A stretch of 60,193 nucleotides of DNA, from the NCBI GenBank assembly GCA_027605045.1, contig JAQFWX010000053.1, positions 1 through 60,193 on the forward strand, in the 5' to 3' direction. Source of the DNA: Phallus indusiatus. Taxonomy: Eukaryota; Basidiomycota; Agaricomycetes; Phallales; Phallaceae. Positions 19,705 through 30,113 of the stretch are shown one piece after another. The position numbers and the translations under genes are program-made. The notes under the pieces were generated by a model. The model worked only from the letters and a program-made list of their open reading frames with translations, searched no databases and was not told where the DNA came from. How positions within the stretch are numbered: the first letter of the stretch is position 1; each line of letters starts with the position of its first letter.

Positions 19705-20672
19705 TGTCACGCCCGCGTAACACCTCGCTTAAGCGGAGCTCCGCTCATTCCTTTTCCGTACCTCGCTTATATTCTTTTGTTTCCCCGTTCCAATCCATTT
19801 CCTTTTCCGTCCTTGTTATCTTGTTGTAACCCGTTTCAGGTCTTTATTTAGTTTCATAGCTATTTAAAGATCGAGCTTCCTGTAACTACTTCTCCAGTTC
19901 TGATATAGATCTTATTCCGCCCATTCTCTTGATGGTTGTGCGAACAGGCTACACGGGGATTAGTCAGCGAAGGCTATATGCGCCGTTCCTTACGGCTAGG
20001 TGATTCTGAGATACTAAAAGGCTATACTTTCTATTTTTCACCTTTTGTCTCCCCTTCGTTTCACTTTTATTTAAAATTCACAGTTCTTATATTTTATCTT
20101 TCCAATCATCTTTAGTTCCATTTCCCTGGAACATATATTTACAAACTGTATATAAAAAACAAACCTTTTCGACTACAAGAACAACAACTTTTATACCCTC
20201 ATTATGATTTCCCTCTGAGCACACTACACTGGTTCCCTTTCGATCCCTGACCACTCCTGTTGCGCTACCATCACTCTCACACGTTTCATAACTCGATCCA
20301 ATCTCATCTTAGATCCTTTGTCGTCGTTGACGACGTCCTCGAATGTCGTCGGCGACGTTGTGTCTATCTTCTTCAACAACTACCTCTGACCAACTTCTCC
20401 GACCTCACTCCTAACCTCTGATAACCTCTCCGACCCAACTCTATCCCTGTCTCACCTCTCCGACCCTCTCCCTAGCCTCGAGACCTCGCAGCTCAGTCTC
20501 ACTCCTAGTAACTCCGACATCACTTGTACATCGGAGACCCAGCCCGACCTGAAATTGTTGGTGACGCACCGTGAGGGCGCAACTCAAGAGTAAGTTGAAG
20601 CCGACCAACATCCGACCCCCTTCCGATCCTGTCCCGAGCCTCGCTTAGTCATCCCGACCCCGGCGCGTAACA
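19705..20672 (+). mobile_element. Solo LTR, family E (968 bp), target duplication GCATC
   Basis: Starts TGTCACGCCCGCGTAACACC, ends GGCGCGTAACA. Exact 5-bp duplication GCATC at 19,700-19,704 and 20,673-20,677, within the hAT transposase coding region. Near the start is the palindrome AGCGGAGCTCCGCT. A 5' fragment of the same family lies reversed at about 25,022-25,101. Confidence 0.9.
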
Positions 20673-20725
20673 GCATCCACCTGAGTGTTAGATATGTCGA
20701 TGTCCATGAAGTAAGAAGTCTGTAA

Positions 20726-21121
20726 TGTCAGGGTACGCTACCGCCGTCTCTCATTTTTCTATTTATTATCATCGGCATCATTTCATTCCTATTCCATTTA
20801 CCATTTCCGTATTTTACTTTTACTTTCCGTTTCCTTGTTCTGTCCCTATTTCACTTTCTCTACTCGCGCGCGTCGCGCGCTCGTACCCGGCGTGATGCCC
20901 GTGACATCACGTCGCTTAGGTTCGGCTTGGGCGCCTGGCACTTAGCTGTGTCAGGGCCGCACGCCGCGTCGTCGTTTTATGTATATAGTAGCTGTACCTA
21001 GAGTGAGGGTCCCTAAGCTTGTTCTCTTAGGATCCCCTCCCTCTAGGTGAGTAGTTAGTTTCCCTTCCAATATATTGTCTTAGGATCCCCTCCCTCTAGT
21101 CTGAACTGAGTAGCCCTAACA
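20726..21121 (+). mobile_element. Solo LTR of the chromovirus family, target duplication TGTAA
   Basis: 396 bp, TGTCAGGGTACGC to GTAGCCCTAACA. Exact duplication TGTAA at 20,721-20,725 and 21,122-21,126. Lies inside the hAT transposase gene, probably in an intron. Confidence 0.93.
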
Positions 21122-21667
21122 TGTAAGGCCATTACTACTAAGACGAATCACATATAGCAAAGCACATACCTGAGACGGGGGCTGGGTTTGAGCATCAATA
21201 GATATGGTCGCTGGTTTATAATGGCTGATCCATTCATCCCGCGCAATGGTTATTGCCATCTGAATCCATGACTCTGGCCATTTTGCAGCATGGAAATATG
21301 CGATTTTTCTCCTAGGGTGCATGACTATGACATGTCAGTTTTCAGCATTAATGAAATTAAGGAGACATACTCATAGCGACCCGATATATTATAGAATCAT
21401 CGGTCAGGCCATAGTATTTATTGATAATATCAAGACCGCGCTTGCTCGCAAGGTGAACAGCCATGTGTAAACTTTGATTGTCAGCCCATGTTTCGAGAGA
21501 CTGCGTAAGCTGGTCGATAAGAGGGATTACCAAATGTATTAAGGGGAAAGACGAGCGAGACATAATATTTGTTGCTTCAAGGAAATGCTAATACAGCTGT
21601 CAATTTCTGATAGTAAGAAAAACACCCGGTACTTACGTCCAGTAAAGGTAGAAGCTGTTCCAGGATG

Positions 21668-22503
21668 TAAGGCTCTAAACGGGTTATACCCATGGGTATG
21701 GGTACCCGTACCTGCAGGTAAGTGTCAAATTTTTGGGTATCTGCGACCTGTCATGGGTAATACCTGCGGGTTTTCTGGTCAATACCTGCAGGTTACCTGT
21801 GAGTATATGGATTTTTTTTGGAGTACCTGTGGGTACCAATGGGTAACCTGCGGGTAACCTGTGATAACATCCCAAAATGCCTACCTGTACCTGTCACGGG
21901 TTAAATAGGCGCCTGTGATGTATTCGGCTTTATATGCATAGTTAGCTTGAATAGAATTAAGTTGGGGATTTGATTTATTAATCGGGTCGAACAATGTGTC
22001 GAATTGTGATGGTCTGGCCGAACTTTATTAGATAAGGCTTGTCGCTCGAGTTTGAAGAGTTGAGAACACTAAATATACTGGTGTCGAGTGTTAGTCGTTC
22101 GTTCGGAACGACGCTAAGCGAGCGTTAAGCGAGTTAAGAGTTTTAGCAAGACGAGAAATGATTCGAAGCAGTAAGTAGTTTATTAACAAGAGAGGTGTTC
22201 TATTTACGTTTACACCGGTGAATTATATACACCGGGAGATCTAATTACTCTAGGCAGAATAGATGAAACTTATAGGCAGAATAAATGATGTCAAATATGA
22301 TAAAGAGAGAGAGATGGACTGGGGGGCGCGAGAAACGAAAAGAAGAAATAACAGTAGAAATAGAAAAATACGCGAAGTAGTGCGAATTTACCCGTTCACC
22401 TCACAGCGCCGGGTAATTGACCTGTGGGTCATAATACCTGCGGGTACGGATACAGGTACCTGCGGGTATTACCTGTGATACCTGCAACCCGTTTAGAGCC
22501 TTA
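21668..22503. mobile_element. Non-autonomous hAT element (836 bp)
   Basis: Perfect terminal inverted repeats TAAGGCTCTAAACGGGTT, and an exact 8-bp target duplication CCAGGATG (21,660-21,667 and 22,504-22,511): the hallmark of hAT transposition. Both sub-terminal regions are dense in ACCTGCGGGTA / TACCCGCAGGT motifs in both orientations (21,690-21,905 and 22,425-22,490). No transposase is encoded. It interrupts an exon of a hAT transposase gene. Confidence 0.93.
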
Positions 22504-22640
22504 CCAGGATGGTCCATTCCTCTTCGTCCAGGGCGAGCCGGCGAAGCCGAATACCTTTGCTGCTACGATTATGAGCAGCAAGGTCAACAAGCGAGTTCAA
22601 TGCTGGCCGAAGTTCTAGAGCACTCTTGATGCTCATTGTG

Positions 22641-22847
22641 AGTGAATTCTAATGTGTCGCTACGGGCCGGACCAAGACGTGGAAAGGTATGGGGGGGTCA
22701 ACTTGAGCGTATTCTTGTCGGAGTGACTCGTGAATGGTTGGCGAATGAAAAATAGCTTTCGCAAGACTTGTTAGCTAGATAGCGCCATGATTAGTAGAGG
22801 AGTGACATGGTATCAACTATAACATACTTTTTCAATCGTGACCCTAG
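22641..22847. other. Short spacer, no gene
   Basis: Sequence between the hAT fragment and the next LTR. The missing upstream exons of the transposase are not here. Confidence 0.5.
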
Positions 22848-23199
22848 TGTTATGGTACGCTAGCGCCTCGCCGGATTATTCGATCTTTTCGATTTCTTTC
22901 AATTTCATTTTGCACTTCGATTTCCCTCATTTTCCATATTTCACCGTTTCCATTATTTTCGTCGTTTCCTCGATTTCTCGATCTCTTCGATTTACTCCGA
23001 TTTCTGTTTGTATCTCCTCGGATCCCATGGGGATCAGTCGGGCGCCTCATATCCTGTACTTATATGCGTTTTCCCTAGAGGGGGATACCTAAGCTTGTTC
23101 TCTTAGGTTTTCCCTCCTCTAGGTGAGTAGTTAGTTGCTGCCCCGCAATAGATCTTAGATTTTCCCTCCTCTAGGTGTGTGCCCTGAGTCGCCCTAACA
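22848..23199 (+). mobile_element. LTR, diverged relative of the chromovirus family
   Basis: 352 bp, TGTTATGGTACGCTAGCGCC to GTCGCCCTAACA. It shares the overall plan of the 400-bp LTRs, including the end block with two copies of a TTAG...CCCTCCTCTAG motif, but the middle is T/C-rich and different. Flanks CCTAG and GAAGC do not match. It abuts a reversed family C fragment, suggesting nested insertion and deletion. Confidence 0.75.
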
Positions 23200-23371
23200 G
23201 AAGCGTACGGAGAAACGGTGAAAGTACAGGAGAATACGGGAGGATAATACGGACTGGTATACCAGGTACCGTACGATGGATATGATAACGCGGAGGTCAG
23301 CATATACGTCTATACTATACACACAGTATACTAGATTAGTCCTAATAGTCCTAGCACGTACCCTGACAGGC
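23200..23371 (-). mobile_element. LTR family C, 5' fragment
   Basis: On the minus strand reads TGTCAGGGTACGTGC and follows the family C solo LTR at 1844 for about 170 bp (shared blocks include GTATACC(A/G)GTCCGTATT and CCGTTTCTCCGT). The remainder is replaced by the LTR at 22,848. Confidence 0.7.
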
Positions 23372-23745
23372 AACTGGATCTAGAAACAGGTCGCCTCTAC
23401 GAGACGTGGTATAAAGACCCCGCCTCTGTACCCTTCTATATAAGGGTCGAACCATCTGGATCACTGAACATCAGTGATGTTGAAGTCGTAGCATGGCTTC
23501 GAAAAATATTCCCGAATCAGGAAACGAGGAAGACCGTATTTGTCATGATCCAATTCATGACATCACTTCCGGTAACGTTACGTAATCCATATCCGATCAT
23601 TTACCGTCTATCTCCGTTATCTTATCTCGCTTACGTCACTCACGATATGACCTTCGCGTTCAGTCATCTCATCAACCTCGCAACTCGAATAGAGACGTAC
23701 CCGTCTCTCTTAACTCCTGGAACACCCGCGGAAAGGCCTTTCTAG
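23372..23745 (+). other. Open frame of unknown origin running into a family D LTR
   Basis: An open frame of about 120 codons starts right at the family C fragment (LETGRLYETWYKDPASVPFY...NQETRKTVF) and continues into the LTR at 23,541. The part before 23,541 has protein-like composition. It may be the broken end of a retrotransposon or host gene; I recognise no domain. Confidence 0.3.
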
Positions 23746-24120
23746 AATATTCCACGCACGTTCCGGTTATGAGATCATAGATGACGAACATAGGTCCATT
23801 ACATGCACAGCTCTCATCCCTGCACACCTCATGTTCATCACATGAGACATCATACCCTGCATATATTGATGTAACTTACGAATCTCACGACTTGTTTGTA
23901 TTTCTCAAGTTCGGAATCTATTTCGAACTGAGCTAGAATTATTTATCTGACATGTATATAAACCCTAGCATACACGTAGATAGTTCTTCAGACTTAATAT
24001 CGAACGTAGTTCGATATCTCTATAACAACTCTCCTTATCTATTCTATTCATCATTGAACGTCGAGATCTTCCCTCGAGACTTGCAGCAACGGAAGCCATC
24101 CGTCGTTGCCGAGAGCTACA
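23541..24120 (+). mobile_element. LTR, family D, forward copy 1
   Basis: Starts TGTCATGATCCAATTCATGAC (inverted repeat GTCATGA...TCATGAC) and probably ends GCCGAGAGCTACA. After it comes CCTTGAAGCTTTCTTCATT, a diverged form of the sequence that follows the other family D LTRs. A TATA-like ATGTATATAAACCC lies at about 23,951, with ATCGAACGTAGTTCGAT just downstream; the next copy has both at equivalent positions. Confidence 0.6.
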
Positions 24121-24385
24121 CCTTGAAGCTTTCTTCATTATCATCGAGCTTGATATCATTCAATACGAGATACAGCTCGCGGCTCTCGAAGCTCGGAACG
24201 CACACATCAGAACCGTCCTTGACGAACTCGATGCTCGTGACGAACGTCAGGACAAATCCTGAAGAAGACTGTCGTGGCACAATCTCTTATAGATTGAGGC
24301 CAAGTCCTGACTGTCGTCAACCAACGGTGACAGTTATTGGTGTTCTATTCAGCGACTAAAATACATTACAGTATCTATTACCGTT

Positions 24386-24940
24386 TGTCATGATCCGAAA
24401 TCATGACTTCGATTCCGATACGTTTTCCGACGAACTACTTACGACCGAACCTCTTCGACGAACCGAACTCGAACTACACTCGAACTGATCGAGTCTAGAC
24501 TAGCGTCTAGACTAACGATCTATTCTAGAACGACTTATATAAGAGGTTCTCATGACGTCATATTATTTCCCTTTGTTTAATCTCTTAGTTAGCGAAAACT
24601 CATGTTTTCCATGAGTTCGATTATGTAAGCAAGAAATACTTTCCTAACTTGTATTTCTTTGTCTTCGACCCTGACTCTAGAATATGTATATAAACCCATG
24701 TAAAATACATAGTTAGAGTCGTCTTGAAATCGAACTTTGGTTCGATTCAATATATTCTCTTTATCTGATTCTTGCTCGACGACTTCTTCGAAGTCGTCTC
24801 GAACTTCTTCTTCGATCTCGAACTTTGTCGTCTGCGCCGACGAAGTTATTGTCATCGTGGTCGGACATCATTGTCGTGAGTACTTGTCGTTACCGAATCA
24901 AATCGAGGAACAACTCAGACCTTCCGAAGCGGGCGCAACA
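24386..24940 (+). mobile_element. LTR, family D, forward copy 2
   Basis: 555 bp, TGTCATGATCCGAAATCATGAC to GGGCGCAACA, followed by CATACGTTGAAGCCAAGTTCC and ~60 bp of internal Ser-rich sequence up to about 25,020. Contains ATGTATATAAACCC (24,687) and the inverted repeat ATCGAACTTTGGTTCGAT (24,730). With the copy at 23,541 it could bracket a gutted element, although the two differ a lot. Confidence 0.65.
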
Positions 24941-25021
24941 CATACGTTGAAGCCAAGTTCCTCATCGATCTCGAACTCGTTCTCGAACCCCTCGAACTCA
25001 TCCAAAGACTCGGACCTTGAC

Positions 25022-25101
25022 AAAATAAAAGAATATAAGCGAGGTACGGAAAAGGAATGAGCGGAGCTCCGCTTAAGCGAGGTGTTACCGCGGGCATGAC
25101 A
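25022..25101 (-). mobile_element. LTR family E, 5' fragment
   Basis: About 80 bp; on the minus strand TGTCATGCCCGCGGTAACACC..., matching the first ~80 bp of the 968-bp solo LTR at 19,705, including AGCGGAGCTCCGCT. Its other end is joined to family D internal sequence at a TTGAC junction. Confidence 0.8.
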
Positions 25102-25120
25102 GTGTTTGTTAAGTTAATTG

Positions 25121-25154
25121 AAAAAAAAAAAAAAAAAAATTTTTTTTTTTTTTC
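25121..25154. repeat. Poly-A/poly-T palindrome
   Basis: A run of about 18 A followed directly by about 16-17 T, forming an uninterrupted A/T palindrome. It marks the boundary between the transposon-rich arm and single-copy DNA. Confidence 0.85.
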
Positions 25155-25859
25155 TCGCGATCGTGGGAAAAAGAGCAAGTGGGATACCTGATTTTAGGGA
25201 TGATTTTAGATAGAATATCTACAATATGAATGTGGTCTCCTGTGAATGAAGTTCTTGGGCTGGCTGAGTGTCTATAAGGCTGAAGACATAGTAAATATAT
25301 GGCACAAAGGCCTGTACATTATAAATCTTCCAAGAATAAAAGTATCCATAGTAAGAAAGTACACATAGCTTCTTATATGAGATTTGAATATGCTAACCAA
25401 AATATGTTTTCCTTGATAGTAGTAATGTAGAGGATTTAGGGTATCTTGAAGTGGAGGAGGTTCTTGATAAGTACTTTTTACAACATTTTATTAGTCTAAA
25501 AGAGAAGGATGTCATAGATATAAATATTATTTCTATCGCTGCCAAATTATTGAGGCTGAAAAATCATAAGGAAAGTTGTTTTATGACTTTGAAGCTCAAT
25601 ACATCCATTTGGTAATCAAAAGGCTTTCCAGCATTTTTCAAAATATCAAACTGCAATGGATGAGGGTGGTAGAGATGTGAATGGCATGGAACAAAGATAG
25701 GGACTAGTGTCAAAGTATTTTATAAAATTACTCAGGAAACAAGTCTTAAATTACATGAATAGTTAAAATAATGAACAGGAATTCCGTTATTTATATATGC
25801 AATCTTAATCTAAACAGACATGGCATAAACACCACAACTTTCTTCCTTACACACACTCA
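25155..25859. other. AT-rich intergenic DNA
   Basis: Downstream region of the F-box gene. No gene, RNA or transposon end is seen. Confidence 0.55.
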
Positions 25860-28713
25860 TCATATTTCACCACGGCTTCGTGCTTCAGCTAAACTTAACT
25901 CCAAAATAAACTTCAGCTCTTCATCTTCATCGTCGCGTGTTTGTTGAATCGAACTCCTTTCTAACGATGGAGTGAAAGTGTTCGAGTTTGAGCTCTGACA
26001 TTGCCAACTTCCGACCGGGCTACCCTGACTCCAAGGACGAAGGAGTTCTCGCTGTCTGCGAGCAGACACATGTGATGATGAAGTAGATTCTATACTAGGA
26101 AATCCACTGGATTCGTCAAGACTTGACGCGGGGCTTCCATAGTCGGATGAAGTATGGTCTGAAGAAGTACTCCACACGGCATTGGACACACGTCGATCCA
26201 CATCGACGACTGTAGTTGGAATTGTCAAGCGTCCGCCATTGATATCTTCACCATCCAACACGAAAAGAGTATCTAAATTTTCGGAACGATTGAGAGCAGG
26301 GATGGATGCTGAAGGTAGTGATGCTGACGACCGGAACGATAACGAATCTGACGCATCTAAGTCAAATCTTCTTCTCTCCTCGTCTTCTTCGCGACTGAGC
26401 ATCAAGAGATAGTCGATCGCTTCAGCTTCAGTCAGTCCTAGGTCATCTAGCGATGTCTGCTCAGCCCTGATGCGACCATTAGCACGATTGACTCGAGTGC
26501 GCTCCATTTCAATGTCCTGCTTTGTCTCTTTGATGTCGCTAAGGAGTTCCATTTGTTCTGAGTATACGCGAAATAGTAAGAAAATTGAGAAGGAAAGGGA
26601 GGAATGGCTAACGCACGTTGCCATCTATGCATGGAAGTCGATATACCTCGTCCTTTGTTGGGTTTGCCAGGTCGCTTGACTTTGATCTTCTTATCCGCTA
26701 AGCCAGGTTTGGGTTGCCAAACCAAGACGCGAGAACCAATATTGGCAACTAATAAGTCACCTCGTATAAAGATCTGGCCAACAGGACCGTTGCAAGAGGG
26801 TCTCGTAACCGGCGGGAGGAATGTACGAAGAAGGTCTAGTGTCAGGATGTCCCAGACCTTGATAACACCATGAGAACTGTAAGAATTTCCAAAGAATGTA
26901 AGTAAAAGAAGGATACAATGATGATTGAGTTCACTTACCTCCCTGTTACAATGAGATTCTCGTCCGCCTCTAACGAACAAACGGTGCCATCTTCATAGGC
27001 TTCCCAAGTCCGAAAGGGTTGGGCGTAAACGTCAGATTGGATAACTTTGTAGTCGCGATTATTATTCCCAGATGAAAACACAGACTCCGTGTCGTCAGAA
27101 TGAGTGTCCCAGTTCCAGACAGACACGTTGCCAAGAGAGTCCCCAGTAAGGATGAATGGTGATGAACGTTTTGATACCCATCGCGACGGCAAGTTGATAG
27201 ATAGTGTCGAAGATGTGGCTTTCGAGACGATTGGTGGCGTAGCTGTGGTGCCCGATGATGCTCCGTTGAATACAAAGCAGGGTTTCAGGGACGTTATCTG
27301 AAAGCTTGCCTCAACGTCAACGCCGAAGCGCGAACAGACGACAGCCTTACGCAAAGTGTTGATATCATGACGATAGAAAACACTGTCCTCGGTGTGTCGT
27401 ACTAGGATTATAACGTTGGAGGAATCTGACTTGGGATCAATAGAAAGCGATGCGATCGTCTTCGGTTTCTCTATCCATGGTTGAGCGATCCGTATGCTGT
27501 CCTCGACGAGAATCATATAATCGCTGGCATCGCCTCGATGAACTTGGAAGCTTGGCCAGACAGTGAAATCGCCGTTTTCGCATGCGGCAACGAGGATACC
27601 TTTGGTGGCCAGGAAAGCAAGCTCGGTACAGGCGTTTGGTGCGTCGCGATGTTCATCATCTTTGTTGATACCTCCTGACCAGAGACAGCGTAAGCGTTTG
27701 CTATCCCATAGTTTGACTTGACCGCGAGAGCAGCCACTAAAGATCAAGCCATCATCTTCTTTATTGCCGGCCGAAGCAAAAGTCAGGCTTTGAACCTGGC
27801 TCGGGTGTTCGTCCTGAGCACGGCAGCGTAAGTAACGCGCAGCTGGACGATTTGAATCCATTGCTCTCGGTGCAGTCGTAAGAGAGATCTCGCCATTTCG
27901 AAAACCCCAAGCGATCTGCGCGGTTCCACCCCGCGATGAAAGGGCAACGCAAGAGACGTGAGGAGAGAATTCGGTGTTCGGATTGCCTATACCAAGGCCG
28001 TTAGCTGTGCCGGATGCGTCCAAAAACCTCGTAAGATTTTTCCTTAGAAAAAAACAAATGCTGCTTTAAAAGACCGACCATACGAGTGAGAAGATACTAG
28101 TGCTTACCTGTAGATGGAAAGCTACGCGCGACAACGCCGTATTGAAGACTTGTTGTCATCAAGGACATATTGTCCATCAGATGCATGTTGTCGACGTTCC
28201 AAGAATGCGGTTGGTAACTCATGATTGCGCTACGAGACATCTCCCATCGTCTGAATAAACATTAAGCGTCTGGGGAATCGGCATAAGATGGTGACACTTA
28301 CAGTATTAAGTTGTACCGTTTTATGAATTCTTTTTCCAAGAGTTTTCTGAGCGCCGCAGTATAATGTTCTGCCATGATGACGGGTAGCACTCTGATCCCG
28401 TTCCAAAGTAACGATATGCGAAAGATCGGTACCAGGTGCTGTCATCCGTTATATAGTTCCGGAGCCTGCGATTGACTTGAGATAAGACGATGAGGGAGGA
28501 AGGGGTGTCGACATAAGCGATAATATGTCCCAAGGATTCGTCTGGTAATTCAACCAAAAACGATTGGCTAGTTTTGCTGTCGCAGGTGTTTTCGGAAGAC
28601 TGAGGGTCGAGTTGGAAAGCATATTGGGCAGAGTCGGATCGAGGTTCCTTTGAAGTTGCGTTTACTGATGATACTTTATTGTTTTGTAGTCTCAGTAAGG
28701 TCTTGTTTTGCAT
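25860..28713 (-). CDS. F-box/WD40/UIM protein, Ufo1-like
   Basis: Likely substrate receptor of an SCF (Skp1-Cullin-F-box) ubiquitin ligase. The N-terminal exon has an F-box (LPDESLGHIIAYV...VNRRLRNY, about 28,535-28,420). The following exons (28,400-26,700) carry WD40 blades, e.g. SRGQVKLWD, GDSLGNVSVWNWD and SHGVIKVWD. The last exon (26,600-25,860) is Ser/acid-rich with two ubiquitin-interacting-motif-like helices, TEAEAIDYLLMLSREEDEE and, at the extreme C-terminus, DEELKFILELSLAEARSRG. F-box + WD40 + C-terminal UIMs is the layout of yeast Ufo1. I take ATG 28,713 as start: the frame is open further to 28,803 but has no ATG there. Several short introns, including one near 28,385-28,340 and others near 28,290, 28,080, 26,920 and 26,600. 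About 190 bp downstream of the LCL3 stop on the same strand. Confidence 0.8.
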
Positions 28714-28900
28714 ATAACTGGGGAGAGCGTAATTTGCTAGTTCGATGTGCAGACCACGACGGATTGTGGATTCTGCAGTGGTTGTCGACAAGAGATGACT
28801 CAAACGTCGACGTGACCGTCACACTCACACATAGCGGTTGGGGATAGGGCAAATACAGAATTTATATTAATAATGAGAAATCGACGGCGACGGTCAAGTT

Positions 28901-30113
28901 CTAGTCCAAAATAACAGCATGTCCCTAAGTGTTCGTCTTTTCGCTGGAAACGATGACTCTCGCTCTGTTTCTGGGACAACCGCCGCGGCGTCTCTATGTC
29001 GTTTCTTGTACTCTGCAGGAGATTCCAAAGAAACTGGGGAAGCCCACATGCCACGTTTTGCGTCCCTGAACAAACATGGTCAAAAGCGAAAACCATAGAG
29101 GAGGAGACGAACCTGGCGGCAGCTTCATGTTTAAGGAAGACATCTTTACCCCAAACACCATATTCGGCCCCACTTTGCTCGTATGTCCGGGCGTATCCTG
29201 CAGACAGCATCGCTATTGAGACGCATCTGGACGCAGGAGGAGATACGAAGGGCAAACATGGAGGGCGAATAGGTATGCCAACCTTGACAAAAAAGGACCA
29301 ATTCGGTTGAGAGTGTAGTAATGACCCGGTATCATAGTATGTGTAAACTTACAATACGATTGTATTGATCCCGTTTGATAATCTGAACCCATAAACGTTT
29401 TCCTCCAATCTCATCTCTCAGCCAGGTAAGTGCTTCACCTGAATATGGTTGAGCGGCTTTACCGAAATGTGCGCTTTCGGGAGCGTCGACACCTAATGGT
29501 TACTTTGTCTATAATCTGACATAGAAATCTCCTAGAAATCAAACCTGCCATTCTAATATGAATTGTTTCGTTTTTTAGTTCTAGAATACCAAATGCCATT
29601 CAGCGTTTATAGTTGATATTAAGAAGGAAGAGTCTTACGCTTCGAGTCGGAAGGAATGTGCCTCAGCTTGATTGGCCAATTCCAAAACAGTCCTGGGGTA
29701 TGGTACAGTCGAAAACCATCGCCATCCCCAACGCTGAAGATTCAATGTTGGATTGTGTGGTAAGTCGGGGATATTACGCTCAACAGAGACAAAGTTCACC
29801 TCGTAACGACACCTTTGATCCATCTCTTATCCTTCATCATTTTGGCGGTTACCTGGACATCTCAAATGTAAAGTACGGGAAGACTCGATAATTTATAGAT
29901 TCATACCCATTCTGCAGATTGTATACGACGAACGTATCGGCTGTGTATTCGAAGCGAGCCGACTGTGATAAACGATCCCAGAAGAAAAGCTACGACAGTC
30001 TCAGACTTAACGGCCCGCGACAGCGTTTGGATATCAAGGTTTGGTACAATGGGCGAGATATAAGATGATGATGACGAGGACGAGGACGGGGACGAAGACG
30101 GATATGAAGACAT
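28901..30113 (-). CDS. lcl3: LCL3-type membrane endonuclease (SNase/TNase fold)
   Basis: Predicted mitochondrial-membrane-anchored nuclease of the staphylococcal-nuclease fold. The first exon (30,113-29,907) is Ser-rich with one hydrophobic segment ([15 protein letters not shown]) and then [10 protein letters not shown], as in fungal LCL3. Later exons show [14 protein letters not shown] (29,760-29,690), [20 protein letters not shown] (29,500-29,440) with the GVDAPE active-site region, [13 protein letters not shown] (29,390-29,350), and the C-terminal [19 protein letters not shown] (29,220-29,160). A final exon encodes a basic YKKRHRD stretch and ends at TAG 28,901-28,903. Introns are about 50-100 bp. 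Length and domain order agree with the family; no break is seen. Confidence 0.85.

Larger units (their letters stand above)
19330..22640 (-). pseudogene. hAT-family transposase, C-terminal part, split by three insertions
   Basis: Minus-strand exons: about 22,640-22,512 (LDEEEWTIL near its end), then after a non-autonomous element EQLLPLLD and an intron; 21,563-21,360 (MSRSSFPLIHLVIPL...KYYGLTDDSIIYRVAMS); 21,322-21,170 (HPRRKIAYF...W..SWI); then the C-terminal dimerisation region at about 19,704-19,580 (YWQALE...DPLAPMALHFLTCPG) and 19,529-19,370 (STDVERAFLQGRLTVSRTRHS). These are typical hAT transposase blocks. Insertions: MITE 21,668-22,503, solo LTR 20,726-21,121, solo LTR 19,705-20,672. 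The N-terminal BED finger and first catalytic Asp are absent to the right, so it is also truncated. Confidence 0.85.

Noticed and set aside
28714..28803. F-box protein starting at 28,803
   Set aside because: The first codon there is TTG, not ATG; the first in-frame ATG is at 28,713.
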